DNA from: Chitinophagaceae bacterium
GTDB taxonomy: Bacteria > Bacteroidota > Bacteroidia > Chitinophagales > Chitinophagaceae
Assembly: GCA_016741945.1 (NCBI GenBank)
Contig: JACVCQ010000130.1
Span: 1-6,984, forward strand
Length of the DNA: 6,984 bases
Direction of reading: 5' to 3'
Shown: positions 1 through 5,915 of the stretch, in pieces
Position numbering within the stretch: the first letter of the stretch is position 1
Layout of the letters: each line of letters starts with the position of its first letter
Program-made: the position numbers and the translations under genes
The notes under the pieces: model-generated
What the model was told of the DNA's origin: nothing
What the model saw: only the letters and a program-made list of their open reading frames with translations
Databases searched by the model: none

Positions 1-2300
1 CTATACTCAATACCCGATGCATTTTTACGCTTGGCCTGATAACCGTCCGGTAATGCAAAAGCAGTGAGTTTGTTAGTGAAGATTTGTCCTTTATTCGCTG
101 CCAATTTGCGAAGCGGACGAATATCGTCTAAGATCCATAATGCACGGCCAAAAGTTGCGATCACCAGATCCGCTTCTCTTTCTTGAATCACCATATCATA
201 CGTAGATACAGAGGGATATCCATTTTTGAATTGCTGGAAACTAGTACCATAATCCAAGCTGATAAACAAACCTTGCTCTGTTCCAACAAAAATCAAATTA
301 GGTTCTGTTGGATCTTGTACCACACACAAAGTATAACCGGTTACTTTTTTCTCATCTACCAGATTCGTCCAGGTTTTACCGTAATCGGTTGTGCGGAATA
401 AATATGGTTTGTTATTACCACGACGATAATCATTCACCACTACATATGCTTCACCGCCATTATGTTTAGAGGCACGGATCTGTGGAACCCAAGCGCCTGT
501 TGGCATTCCAGGAATTTTGCCACGGAAATTGGTCCAGGTTTTACCACCATCTCTCGTGAGTTGTACATTGCCATCATCGGTCCCTACCCAAATCACTCCT
601 CGTTCTTTGGCTGAAGGTTCAATCGCTAAAATGGTACAATGGTTTTCTGCACCGGTAATATCTACCGATAAACCACCATTATTACTTTGATCAATTTTTG
701 CACTGTCGTTCGTCGTCAGATCACCTGAGATCTGTGTCCATGAAGCACCTTTATCTGTGCTCATGTTCACTAGCTGACTTCCATAATAAATGGTCTTCTT
801 ATCAAATGGATCTTGCGCAATAGCAGCATTCCAGTTGAATCGCTGACGTACACCACTTGCTGTTGTTGGTGGACGAATACTCCATCTTTCTCCGGTAGCA
901 ATATTGTAACGGCCAACACTTCCACCCTGACTCATACTGTATACCCAATTTTCATCTTCCGGATCAGGCATTACATCAAACCCGTCACCACCACCTACAG
1001 CTTCCCAGAATGCATTGCGGATACCGCTTTGTCTCCATACATACGCCGGACCATGCCAGCTACCGTTATCTTGTAAACCACCCATAACGTTGTAAGGAAT
1101 TTTGTTGTCTACATTGATATGATAGAATTGTCCGAGTGGTAATTTCTCATCAAACTGCCAGTTCTTTCCACGATCGCGTGTAATAGCAATACCACCATCA
1201 TTACCATCAATGATAAAGTTGCCATCTTTTGGATGGATCCAGAATGCATGGTGATCAGGATGGATACCTGCATAAGGAATCACAGTCTTGAAAGTTTTAC
1301 CGGCATCTTCACTTACAGTAATGATTTGATTGATATTATACAATCTGTTTTCATTCGTAGGGTCTACTGCTATATCCTGAAAGTAAAATGCACGATTGGT
1401 CACCACTGCTGCATCACTGTTCACCAGTTCCCAATTATTACCACCATCATCACTTTTATACAATCCATTTTTAGTGGCTTCTACCAATGCATATACACGT
1501 TTTGGATCATTGCGTGCAATGGTAATACCAATACGACCATAATCACCATCAGGCAAACCATTGGTCTTTCCCAGTTTGGTCCAGTTTTTACCACCATCAT
1601 AGGTTACATAAAAACCACTGCCTTTACCACCACCTTGTAAACTCCAAGGAGTACGCTGATGCTGGTACATGTTCACGAATAATTTATTCGGATTGGCAGG
1701 ATCCATCACCATATCGCCTACACCCGACGTATCATTCGTATACAAAATTTTATTCCATGTAACACCACCATCGGTTGTTTTGTAAACACCACGTTCAGGG
1801 TGCGGAGCAAAAGGATTACCGATCACACCGGCATAAACAACATCCGGATTATTTGGATCGATGATGATGCGGTGGATATTACTAGTTTTTTCCAGTCCCA
1901 TCATTTTCCAGGTCTTACCGCCATCAATACTTTTGTAGATACCACCACCTAAACTAATAGAGTTACGCGGATTACCTTCCCCGGTTCCTGCCCATACTAC
2001 ACTGGGATTGCTTTGTGTAATAGCTACAGCACCAATATTCAAGATGGGTTGATCATCAAAGATCGATTCCCAGCTGGCGCCACCATTCTCGGTTTTCCAA
2101 ACACCACCACTCGCTGTTCCCAGGTAAATAATGTTGGGATTGGTCCACACCGCATCGATTGCAGTGACACGCCCACTCATACCGGCCGGACCGATATTAC
2201 GTGGTTTCATGTTTTTAAAGTGTTTTGAAAGATCTGCCTGTTGGGCAAAAGAAAGAATCGCAGTGCTCAATAGCATTGCAACAATCAGTAGTTTTCTCAT
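1..2300 (-). CDS. Secreted Asp-box (BNR/VPS10-like) beta-propeller protein, C-terminus cut by window edge
   Basis: The minus frame is open from the ATG at 2300 to the window edge, giving 766 residues without a stop. Residues 1-19 (MRKLLIVAMLLSTAILSFA) form a signal peptide with likely cleavage before Q20, so the mature protein is exported. Eleven Asp boxes of the S/T-x-D-x-G-x-T/S-W type are visible near residues 70-77, 124-131, 175-182, 233-240, 283-290, 330-337, 374-381, 514-521, 582-589, 637-644 and 681-688. This indicates one or two beta-propellers. The stretch TFGRALWILDD (715-726) is typical of the end of the propeller in Bacteroidota proteins annotated as 'glycosyl hydrolase', 'sortilin/VPS10-like' or 'WD40/YVTN/BNR-like'. 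Family members are commonly near 1000 residues, so roughly a quarter is probably missing. Asp boxes are structural and do not prove glycosidase activity; the substrate is unknown. No Shine-Dalgarno precedes the start. The gene diverges from the membrane protein at 2635. Confidence 0.95.
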   Translation of the reverse strand, partial: MRKLLIVAMLLSTAILSFAQQADLSKHFKNMKPRNIGPAGMSGRVTAIDAVWTNPNIIYLGTASGGVWKTENGGASWESIFDDQPILNIGAVAITQSNPSVVWAGTGEGNPRNSISLGGGIYKSIDGGKTWKMMGLEKTSNIHRIIIDPNNPDVVYAGVIGNPFAPHPERGVYKTTDGGVTWNKILYTNDTSGVGDMVMDPANPNKLFVNMYQHQRTPWSLQGGGKGSGFYVTYDGGKNWTKLGKTNGLPDGDYGRIGITIARNDPKRVYALVEATKNGLYKSDDGGNNWELVNSDAAVVTNRAFYFQDIAVDPTNENRLYNINQIITVSEDAGKTFKTVIPYAGIHPDHHAFWIHPKDGNFIIDGNDGGIAITRDRGKNWQFDEKLPLGQFYHINVDNKIPYNVMGGLQDNGSWHGPAYVWRQSGIRNAFWEAVGGGDGFDVMPDPEDENWVYSMSQGGSVGRYNIATGERWSIRPPTTASGVRQRFNWNAAIAQDPFDKKTIYYGSQLVNMSTDKGASWTQISGDLTTNDSAKIDQSNNGGLSVDITGAENHCTILAIEPSAKERGVIWVGTDDGNVQLTRDGGKTWTNFRGKIPGMPTGAWVPQIRASKHNGGEAYVVVNDYRRGNNKPYLFRTTDYGKTWTNLVDEKKVTGYTLCVVQDPTEPNLIFVGTEQGLFISLDYGTSFQQFKNGYPSVSTYDMVIQEREADLVIATFGRALWILDDIRPLRKLAANKGQIFTNKLTAFALPDGYQAKRKNASGIEY

Positions 2301-2380
2301 TCCATTGGTTTTTGGGATCGGGAATTTCTGCAATTAATGGGGGATTGCCAAATTAGATGGATAATTGGGTGAGGAAGCTG

Positions 2381-2408
2381 TGAGCTATGAGCTTTGAGCC
2401 ATGAGCTG
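2381..2408. repeat. Four tandem copies of a heptamer TGAGCNN
   Basis: The units read TGAGCTA, TGAGCTT, TGAGCCA and TGAGCTG, in perfect 7-bp register, with a decayed extra unit (GAAGCTG) just before. They lie about 80 bp upstream of the propeller gene start. The period is fixed and the last two bases vary, which looks like a small minisatellite; no coding or RNA role is visible. Confidence 0.75.
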
Positions 2409-2522
2409 GAAGGTGTTTTATAACAACTCACGGTGTTCCTCTCTGCAGTACTCTGTGTAACTCGTTGGTTTTTTACCAAAGACTTTCTTAAGTATTCAAG
2501 AATAAAGGAGTATTTCTGTGGA

Positions 2523-2581
2523 CTTCAGTGTCTTCAGTGGCAATTCATCGACAAAAAATATTGCCACTGAAGACACAGAAG
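2523..2581. repeat. Long inverted repeat, 17-bp perfect stem extended to 21 of 22 pairs
   Basis: The left arm GTGTCTTCAGTGGCAAT (2528-2544) is exactly complementary to the right arm (2560-2576) across a 15-nt loop (2545-2559). After one mismatch (2527/2577) four more pairs form (2523-2526 with 2578-2581). Because the right arm ends about 50 bp upstream of the membrane-protein start, it lies in the upstream regulatory zone of that gene. No T-tract follows either arm closely enough for a classical intrinsic terminator. It most resembles an interspersed palindromic repeat, but a regulatory or cruciform role is not excluded. Confidence 0.8.
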
Positions 2582-2634
2582 AGCACTGAGGTTTTGGCGG
2601 GAGTTTACCTATATTTATTGCAAACAACCAAGAC

Positions 2635-3894
2635 TTGAATACAAGATCAGTTTTCAAAGGCTCACCGATTCAGATCGGTATTTATGCTGCAGTAGCTGCT
2701 TTCCTCACGTACACTATGATCTTTGGATTCCGCAAATCATTTACTGTTTGCACATTTGATGGAATGACCGTTGGTACGCTGAGTTATAAAACCGTATTGG
2801 TGCTGAGTCAGATGATGGGTTATCTGATGGCTAAGTTTTATGGTATCAAATTCATTTCCGAATTAAAACGTTTTGGAAGAAATAAAATCATTCTCCTATT
2901 GGTCGGTATTGCATGGATGGCATGGCTTTGTTTTGCGCTGATACCCGCTCCTTATAATATTATCTTTCTCTTCATCAATGGTTTTCCTTTAGGGATGTTA
3001 TGGGGTGTCGTCTTTTCATATGTAGAAGGCAGAAGAAGTACCGATTTTATTGGGGCTGCATTGGCCGTAAGTTTTATTTTCTCTTCGGGTTTTGTAAAAT
3101 CTGTTGGAGGATGGTTGATTCAGTTGGGTGTGACTGAATTTTGGGTGCCTTTTTGCACGGGATTGGTGTTTGCGTTGCCGTTATTATTGTTCATCTATCT
3201 GATGGAACGCATTCCTGCACCCGATGCAGATGACGAAGCAGCTAGAATGAATAGAACACCCATGAGTGCTGAACAACGTAAGGCTTTTGTTCGCTCTTTT
3301 TTACCCGGTATTATTGCTTGCATTTTTATTTATGGTTTTGCTACCATCTTCCGCGATATCAGAGATAATTTCAGTGCAGACATGTGGAAAGAAATGGGTT
3401 ATTTAAATCAACCTGCTATTTTTTCTAAAACAGAAACGCCGATCACGCTTGTGATATTAGCACTTATCGGTAGCATGGTCATCATCAAAAACAGTTTTAA
3501 AGCATTGATGATTGCACATTTATTTATTGCCATTGGATTCATCATTGCTGGTGTAAGTACTTATTTGTTCACCCGTGGAATGGTAGCACCTATTTGGTGG
3601 ATGACCTTTGTAGGATTGGGCTTGTATATGGTATACATTCCCTTTAATTCGGTATTCTTTGAAAGAATGATTGCCACATTTCGTTTTACAGGCAATGTAG
3701 GCTTTCTGATCTATCTCGCTGATTCATTTGGATACCTCGGTAGCGTGAGTGTATTGTTGAGTAAAGAAATTTTCAAAGTGCAATTGAATTGGGTACAGTT
3801 CTTTTCAAATAGTGTGATGATATTGTCTGTAGTGGGTGTTGCAATTACGGTGTATGCGGCTTGGTATTTTTATCAGAAGAAAAAGGTTGTTTGA
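2635..3894 (+). CDS. DUF5690-family, MFS-like integral membrane protein
   Basis: The product is 419 residues with about twelve hydrophobic segments, near residues 12-32, 51-70, 84-103, 107-130, 138-158, 168-190, 221-240, 268-284, 290-311, 317-338, 353-375 and 388-412. A polar cytoplasmic-type loop (191-220) splits it six plus six, as in major-facilitator transporters. From memory, patterns such as FRKSFT (32-37), PLGMLWGVVFSYVEGRR (118-134) and FRDIRDNF (239-246) match the Bacteroidota DUF5690 family, which has no established substrate. The start is TTG at 2635: the frame closes upstream at a TGA (2587-2589) with no ATG or GTG between, and the first in-frame ATG (2716) would delete helix one. 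No Shine-Dalgarno is adjacent. A weak -7 box TATATTTA (2610-2617) lies 17 nt before the TTG. The stop is TGA at 3892-3894. It is monocistronic, divergent from the propeller gene and convergent with the Cys-rich gene. Transport is inferred from topology only. Confidence 0.9.
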   Translation: MNTRSVFKGSPIQIGIYAAVAAFLTYTMIFGFRKSFTVCTFDGMTVGTLSYKTVLVLSQMMGYLMAKFYGIKFISELKRFGRNKIILLLVGIAWMAWLCFALIPAPYNIIFLFINGFPLGMLWGVVFSYVEGRRSTDFIGAALAVSFIFSSGFVKSVGGWLIQLGVTEFWVPFCTGLVFALPLLLFIYLMERIPAPDADDEAARMNRTPMSAEQRKAFVRSFLPGIIACIFIYGFATIFRDIRDNFSADMWKEMGYLNQPAIFSKTETPITLVILALIGSMVIIKNSFKALMIAHLFIAIGFIIAGVSTYLFTRGMVAPIWWMTFVGLGLYMVYIPFNSVFFERMIATFRFTGNVGFLIYLADSFGYLGSVSVLLSKEIFKVQLNWVQFFSNSVMILSVVGVAITVYAAWYFYQKKKVV

Positions 3895-3909
3895 TTTTTG
3901 GGGAGGATA

Positions 3910-3993
3910 GAACACAGATTTTCATGATTGTCATGATCAACGCAGATTAGTTTGGAACAAAATCATGATAATCATATGCTAAGGACTCCAGCG
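3910..3993. repeat. Palindromic dispersed-repeat copy 1, between convergent genes
   Basis: This segment starts with GAACACAGATTTTCATGATT (3910-3929), which recurs inverted at 5825-5844 with 19 of 20 bases matching. ATGATTGTCATGAT (3924-3937) pairs with ATCATGATAATCAT (3962-3975) as a 14-bp stem with one G-T pair and a 24-nt loop. Positions 3962-3993 form the left arm of the larger inverted repeat around the Cys-rich gene. The hairpin lies between the 3' ends of two convergent genes and might protect or end both transcripts, but no T-tract follows. It resembles the short interspersed palindromes common in Bacteroidota intergenic DNA. Confidence 0.75.
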
Positions 3994-4016
3994 AAGAAAT
4001 TTCCTGTTCAATTAGA

Positions 4017-4334
4017 TTAATGTTGCCAACAATTGCTTCTTCCAGATTGCGCATTTCTGCTACATCTAGTTCCTTTTTTTGTTTTTGCCATACATTGTCC
4101 AGATGATTTTTCAATGACGGGTTTCTTTTCTGCAACAGGTTTTCTTTTAACAGCACAGACACCGCAGCTTCCTCCTGATGTACAATATTTACAACTCGAA
4201 CAACTACTACACGCTCTACAAGTAGCACTTCCGGTACATTTACCAGAAGCCGTAATACAACATGAGTCTTTTTTAGCAAATACATTGAAGAGGAAAAACA
4301 AAAAGTAGATAAATATTAGTCCCCTCTTTTTCAT
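4017..4334 (-). CDS. Small secreted cysteine-rich protein with C-terminal KKG-C-C-H motif
   Basis: The product is 105 residues. Residues 1-20 (MKKRGLIFIYFLFFLFNVFA) are a signal peptide, with likely cleavage before K21. The mature part has 13 cysteines: 25, 26, 33, then five spaced exactly three apart (39, 42, 45, 48, 51), then 57 and 60. A basic linker (62-76) leads to a second module, GQCMAKTKKGTRCSRNAQSG followed by NCWQH (C81, C91, C102, H105). That C-terminal motif recurs in Bacteroidota proteins, I believe as a DUF5763-like domain, and could bind zinc. The CxxC ladder could bind metal or form disulfides. No function is assigned. The frame was preferred over overlapping frames because it alone has a signal peptide and recognisable motifs. 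The start region carries a palindrome (4336-4349). The gene is convergent with the DUF5690 gene, divergent from the S41 gene and enclosed by an inverted repeat. Confidence 0.85.
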   Translation of the reverse strand: MKKRGLIFIYFLFFLFNVFAKKDSCCITASGKCTGSATCRACSSCSSCKYCTSGGSCGVCAVKRKPVAEKKPVIEKSSGQCMAKTKKGTRCSRNAQSGRSNCWQH

Positions 4335-4365
4335 ATAGAAAATTTTCTACATGAATATAGAAAAT
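4333..4365. promoter_or_regulatory. Palindrome and 11-nt direct repeat at the start of the Cys-rich gene
   Basis: TAGAAAATTTTCTA (4336-4349) is a perfect 14-bp palindrome whose edge lies two bases from the ATG at 4332-4334; with one mismatched pair the symmetry extends to CAT...ATG (4332-4353). In addition ATATAGAAAAT occurs twice (4333-4343 and 4355-4365), exactly 22 bp apart, about two helical turns. This could be a repressor operator overlapping the translation start. The sequence is very AT-rich, so chance is possible. A weak minus-strand -7-like box, TAAACTTG, lies further upstream (complement of 4380-4387). Confidence 0.35.
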
Positions 4366-4417
4366 GGATTTCGGATGAGCAAGTTTAAAATCGAATAATA
4401 TATGAATTAAATTGGCC

Positions 4418-4465
4418 GCAGATTTTCTCCGCCAGAGTCCTTAGCATATGATTGTCATGATCAAC
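4418..4465. repeat. Dispersed-repeat copy 2, upstream of the S41 gene
   Basis: CGCAGATTTT (4418-4427) starts this copy, as in the other two. ATGATTGTCATGATCAAC (4448-4465) is an exact 18-nt direct repeat of 3924-3941. Positions 4430-4461 are the right arm of the inverted repeat around the Cys-rich gene. The copy ends about 60 bp upstream of the predicted promoter of the S41 gene. Confidence 0.7.
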
Positions 4466-4501
4466 CCTAAGAAAAACACCCTTTTATGTGATAGGTCTTA
4501 T

Positions 4502-4532
4502 TTAGTTTCTCATGGTTTATAAGATACTTTTG
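4502..4532 (+). promoter_or_regulatory. Predicted Bacteroidota-type promoter of the S41 peptidase gene
   Basis: TACTTTTG (4525-4532) matches the Bacteroidota -7 consensus TAnnTTTG at every fixed position. TTAG (4502-4505), a three-of-four match to the -33 element TTTG, lies 19 bp upstream, the usual spacing. Transcription would start near 4538-4540, leaving a 5' leader of only about 12-14 nt before the ATG at 4552, with no Shine-Dalgarno. Confidence 0.55.
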
Positions 4533-4551
4533 ATCTAATAAATCTTTTACG

Positions 4552-5787
4552 ATGAAGTATTACCGTAAGTTTTTATTGGTCATTTATCTTGTGATAATAG
4601 CAATGTTAACTTACGCACAATCTGTCAGTATCGATAAACAGAAAGTGAAAGAAGATCTTGAAGAGATCATTTCAGATATTTCTACACGCTATGTATATTT
4701 TTCTGAAAAAGGTGTAGATATTAATTGCATAAGAACCTATTATTCAGGTAAAATAGAACAACTTAAAACCGAAAACGATGTAATTCTCTTCTTTGAATAT
4801 TTATTGGATGAATTTTATGATAGTCATCTCATCTTGAACACCAACACTACAGCCTCTTACCGATTATATGCTCCGATATATGTAAGTCTAAAAGAAACCC
4901 GTTTCATCATTAGTTCTGTTTGGCAAACGCAAATAGAAAGTCTTACAATAGATATCGTTGGTGCAGAAGTAAAAAAGATAAATGGAATAGACATCAGTCA
5001 GTCGATCGAACTGTTTCCTACTCATTGCCATAACAAATCAAATCCGGTTGTACGAGAGTGGATCGCTAATAAAATATTAGCCGGCACTTATCAACAACCA
5101 CGTATCATTGAACTACAACTACGCAACCAACAAAGCATAACACTTGACCTGAATCAATTAAAAATAAAAAAGGAAAACAACTTATTGAGCGTTGATACAA
5201 AGAACCATATTGGCATCATTCGCATTAATAACTCACTTGGTAATAACTCTTTGATTGAGGCTTTTGATCGATCATTAGATTCACTTTTACAAACGAAAGC
5301 TATCATTCTTGATTTACGCAATACAGTAGATGGAGGAAACTCCTATGTAGCTCGTGGAATCATGGGTCGTTTTGTTTCTACAATCAAAGCATACCAAAAG
5401 CACCAAACAGTTGAAAAATATGGAACCGGTCCGGCAGTAGAAAGATCTTGGATGGAGTATGTAAGTCCCAGAAGTAAGCCCTATCAAAAGCCATTGATCG
5501 TTTTAGTAGGTAGATGGACGGGGAGCATGGGTGAAGGACTGGCCATTGGATTGGAAGCTGCTGTAGGCGCAACTATCATTGGATCAGAAATGGAAAGGTT
5601 AGCAGGAGAGATGGGCGGCTTCTCATTTCATCATCAAAAATTTGGATATCGTCTGTCTACCGCAAAACTATTTCATGTGAATGGTACTCCTCGCGAACAA
5701 TATAAACCTTCGCAGTATGTTCAGCAAACTACTATTACAAGAGACGAAGTGTTGGAAAAAGCGTTGGCAATTATTAAAAATAATTAG
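4552..5787 (+). CDS. Exported S41-family (tail-specific/tricorn-like) serine peptidase
   Basis: The product is 411 residues. Residues 1-22 are a signal peptide ending LTYA, with cleavage before Q23, so it acts in the periplasm or at the surface. An N-terminal helical region (27-90) resembles the S41 cap. A PDZ-like stretch follows (about 104-160, with VGAEVKKINGIDI at 136-148), then the S41 core (about 215-405). The likely nucleophile is S325 in GRWTGSMGEGLAIG. S91-H92 in LLDEFYDSHL and E382 in NGTPREQYKPSQ fall where S41B/tricorn-type enzymes carry their Ser-His pair and Glu. There is no lysine near +25 from S325 as in CtpA/Prc enzymes (the first is K363), so a Ser-His mechanism is inferred. 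Some S41 relatives of this length are of unknown substrate; that is the case here. The ATG at 4552 follows a predicted promoter; the stop is TAG at 5785-5787. The gene is monocistronic, convergent with msrB. Confidence 0.9.
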   Translation: MKYYRKFLLVIYLVIIAMLTYAQSVSIDKQKVKEDLEEIISDISTRYVYFSEKGVDINCIRTYYSGKIEQLKTENDVILFFEYLLDEFYDSHLILNTNTTASYRLYAPIYVSLKETRFIISSVWQTQIESLTIDIVGAEVKKINGIDISQSIELFPTHCHNKSNPVVREWIANKILAGTYQQPRIIELQLRNQQSITLDLNQLKIKKENNLLSVDTKNHIGIIRINNSLGNNSLIEAFDRSLDSLLQTKAIILDLRNTVDGGNSYVARGIMGRFVSTIKAYQKHQTVEKYGTGPAVERSWMEYVSPRSKPYQKPLIVLVGRWTGSMGEGLAIGLEAAVGATIIGSEMERLAGEMGGFSFHHQKFGYRLSTAKLFHVNGTPREQYKPSQYVQQTTITRDEVLEKALAIIKNN

Positions 5788-5804
5788 GCTTTTTCAAGAG
5801 AGTG

Positions 5805-5844
5805 GAACGCAGATTTTTTAAAAGAATCATGAAAATCCGTGTTC
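5805..5844. repeat. Dispersed-repeat copy 3, hairpin between S41 and msrB genes
   Basis: Positions 5805-5817 (GAACGCAGATTTT) pair with 5832-5844 (AAAATCCGTGTTC) over 12 of 13 positions, one of them G-T, around a 14-nt loop. The segment 5825-5844 is an inverted copy of 3910-3929 (19 of 20). It lies 17 bp after the S41 stop codon, in the convergent gap, so it could act as a transcript 3'-end structure, although no clean T-tract follows it. Confidence 0.7.
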
Positions 5845-5855
5845 ATCATTCGCAT

Positions 5856-5884
5856 AAAAATGATTCATAACAAACAGTGAATCA
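5856..5884 (-). terminator. Weak candidate terminator of msrB
   Basis: TGATTCA (5861-5867) and TGAATCA (5878-5884) form a 7-bp stem with a 10-nt loop. Read on the minus strand it is followed at once by TTTTT (complement of 5856-5860). It lies about 30 bp beyond the msrB stop. The stem has only two G-C pairs, so its strength as an intrinsic terminator is doubtful. Confidence 0.3.
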
Positions 5885-5907
5885 CCATTTGCCATGAACC
5901 ATTTGCC
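5884..5907. repeat. Two 10-mers ACCATTTGCC in 14-bp period
   Basis: ACCATTTGCC occurs at 5884-5893 and 5898-5907, joined by ATGA, just downstream of the msrB stop. This is a small degenerate tandem repeat similar in style to the heptamer at 2381-2408; no function is visible. Confidence 0.6.
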
Positions 5908-5915
5908 TTACGCCA

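Larger units (their letters stand above)
2301..2634. other. Divergent intergenic region rich in repeats, no gene
   Basis: This 334-bp gap separates two divergently transcribed genes and should hold both promoters. It contains a heptamer tandem repeat (2381-2408), a degenerate low-complexity stretch around 2430-2475 and a long inverted repeat (2523-2581). A weak minus-strand match to the Bacteroidota -7 box (TAATTTGG, complement of 2348-2355, one base short in spacing) could serve the propeller gene. A weak plus-strand match TATATTTA (2610-2617) could serve the membrane-protein gene. Neither has a convincing -33 element. The only longer reading frame here, on the minus strand, has no recognisable protein character. 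Confidence 0.6.
3962..4461. repeat. 32-nt imperfect inverted repeat enclosing the Cys-rich gene (500 bp end to end)
   Basis: The left arm (3962-3993) and right arm (4430-4461) are inverted copies with 29 of 32 bases matching. They include a perfect 19-nt core GAGTCCTTAGCATATGATT (4435-4453, inverted at 3970-3988). The arms enclose the complete 318-bp Cys-rich gene plus about 96 bp upstream and 23 bp downstream of it. No flanking target duplication of obvious size is visible and no transposase lies inside. The arms may therefore be two repeat-family copies that landed in opposite orientation, or the ends of a small non-autonomous element. Confidence 0.7.

Noticed and set aside
1..2300. Calling the Asp-box protein a sialidase or a specific glycosidase
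   Set aside because: Asp boxes are structural, and no sialidase arginine-triad or other catalytic motif could be identified; only the fold-level name is supported.
183..2337. Several plus-strand frames (183-401, 813-1076, 1233-1640, 2013-2228, 2131-2337)
   Set aside because: They lie antisense to the continuous propeller gene, whose Asp boxes recur throughout; the plus frames are rich in Thr, Ile and Cys from reverse-complemented repeats and show no domains.
2297..2479. 60-residue minus-strand frame in the divergent gap
   Set aside because: It runs through the heptamer and other intergenic repeats, overlaps the propeller start and resembles no protein.
3924..3975. 14-bp hairpin between convergent genes considered as a bidirectional intrinsic terminator
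   Set aside because: The stem is AT-rich with a 24-nt loop and is not followed by a T-tract on either strand, so it was recorded as a repeat rather than a terminator.
3947..4285. 112-residue minus-strand frame overlapping the Cys-rich gene
   Set aside because: It overlaps a frame with a clear signal peptide and cysteine motifs, lacks any recognisable domain itself, and its C-terminus is made of the dispersed repeat sequence.
4033..4308. 91-residue plus-strand frame opposite the Cys-rich gene
   Set aside because: It is an antisense shadow of the Cys-rich gene, with no motif or promoter of its own.
5384..5572. 62-residue minus-strand frame inside the S41 gene
   Set aside because: It is antisense to the S41 core including the catalytic serine motif, a coding shadow.
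3910..5844. Spaced repeats considered as a CRISPR array
   Set aside because: The copies differ in orientation and length, are separated by whole genes, and have no regular spacers or cas genes nearby.
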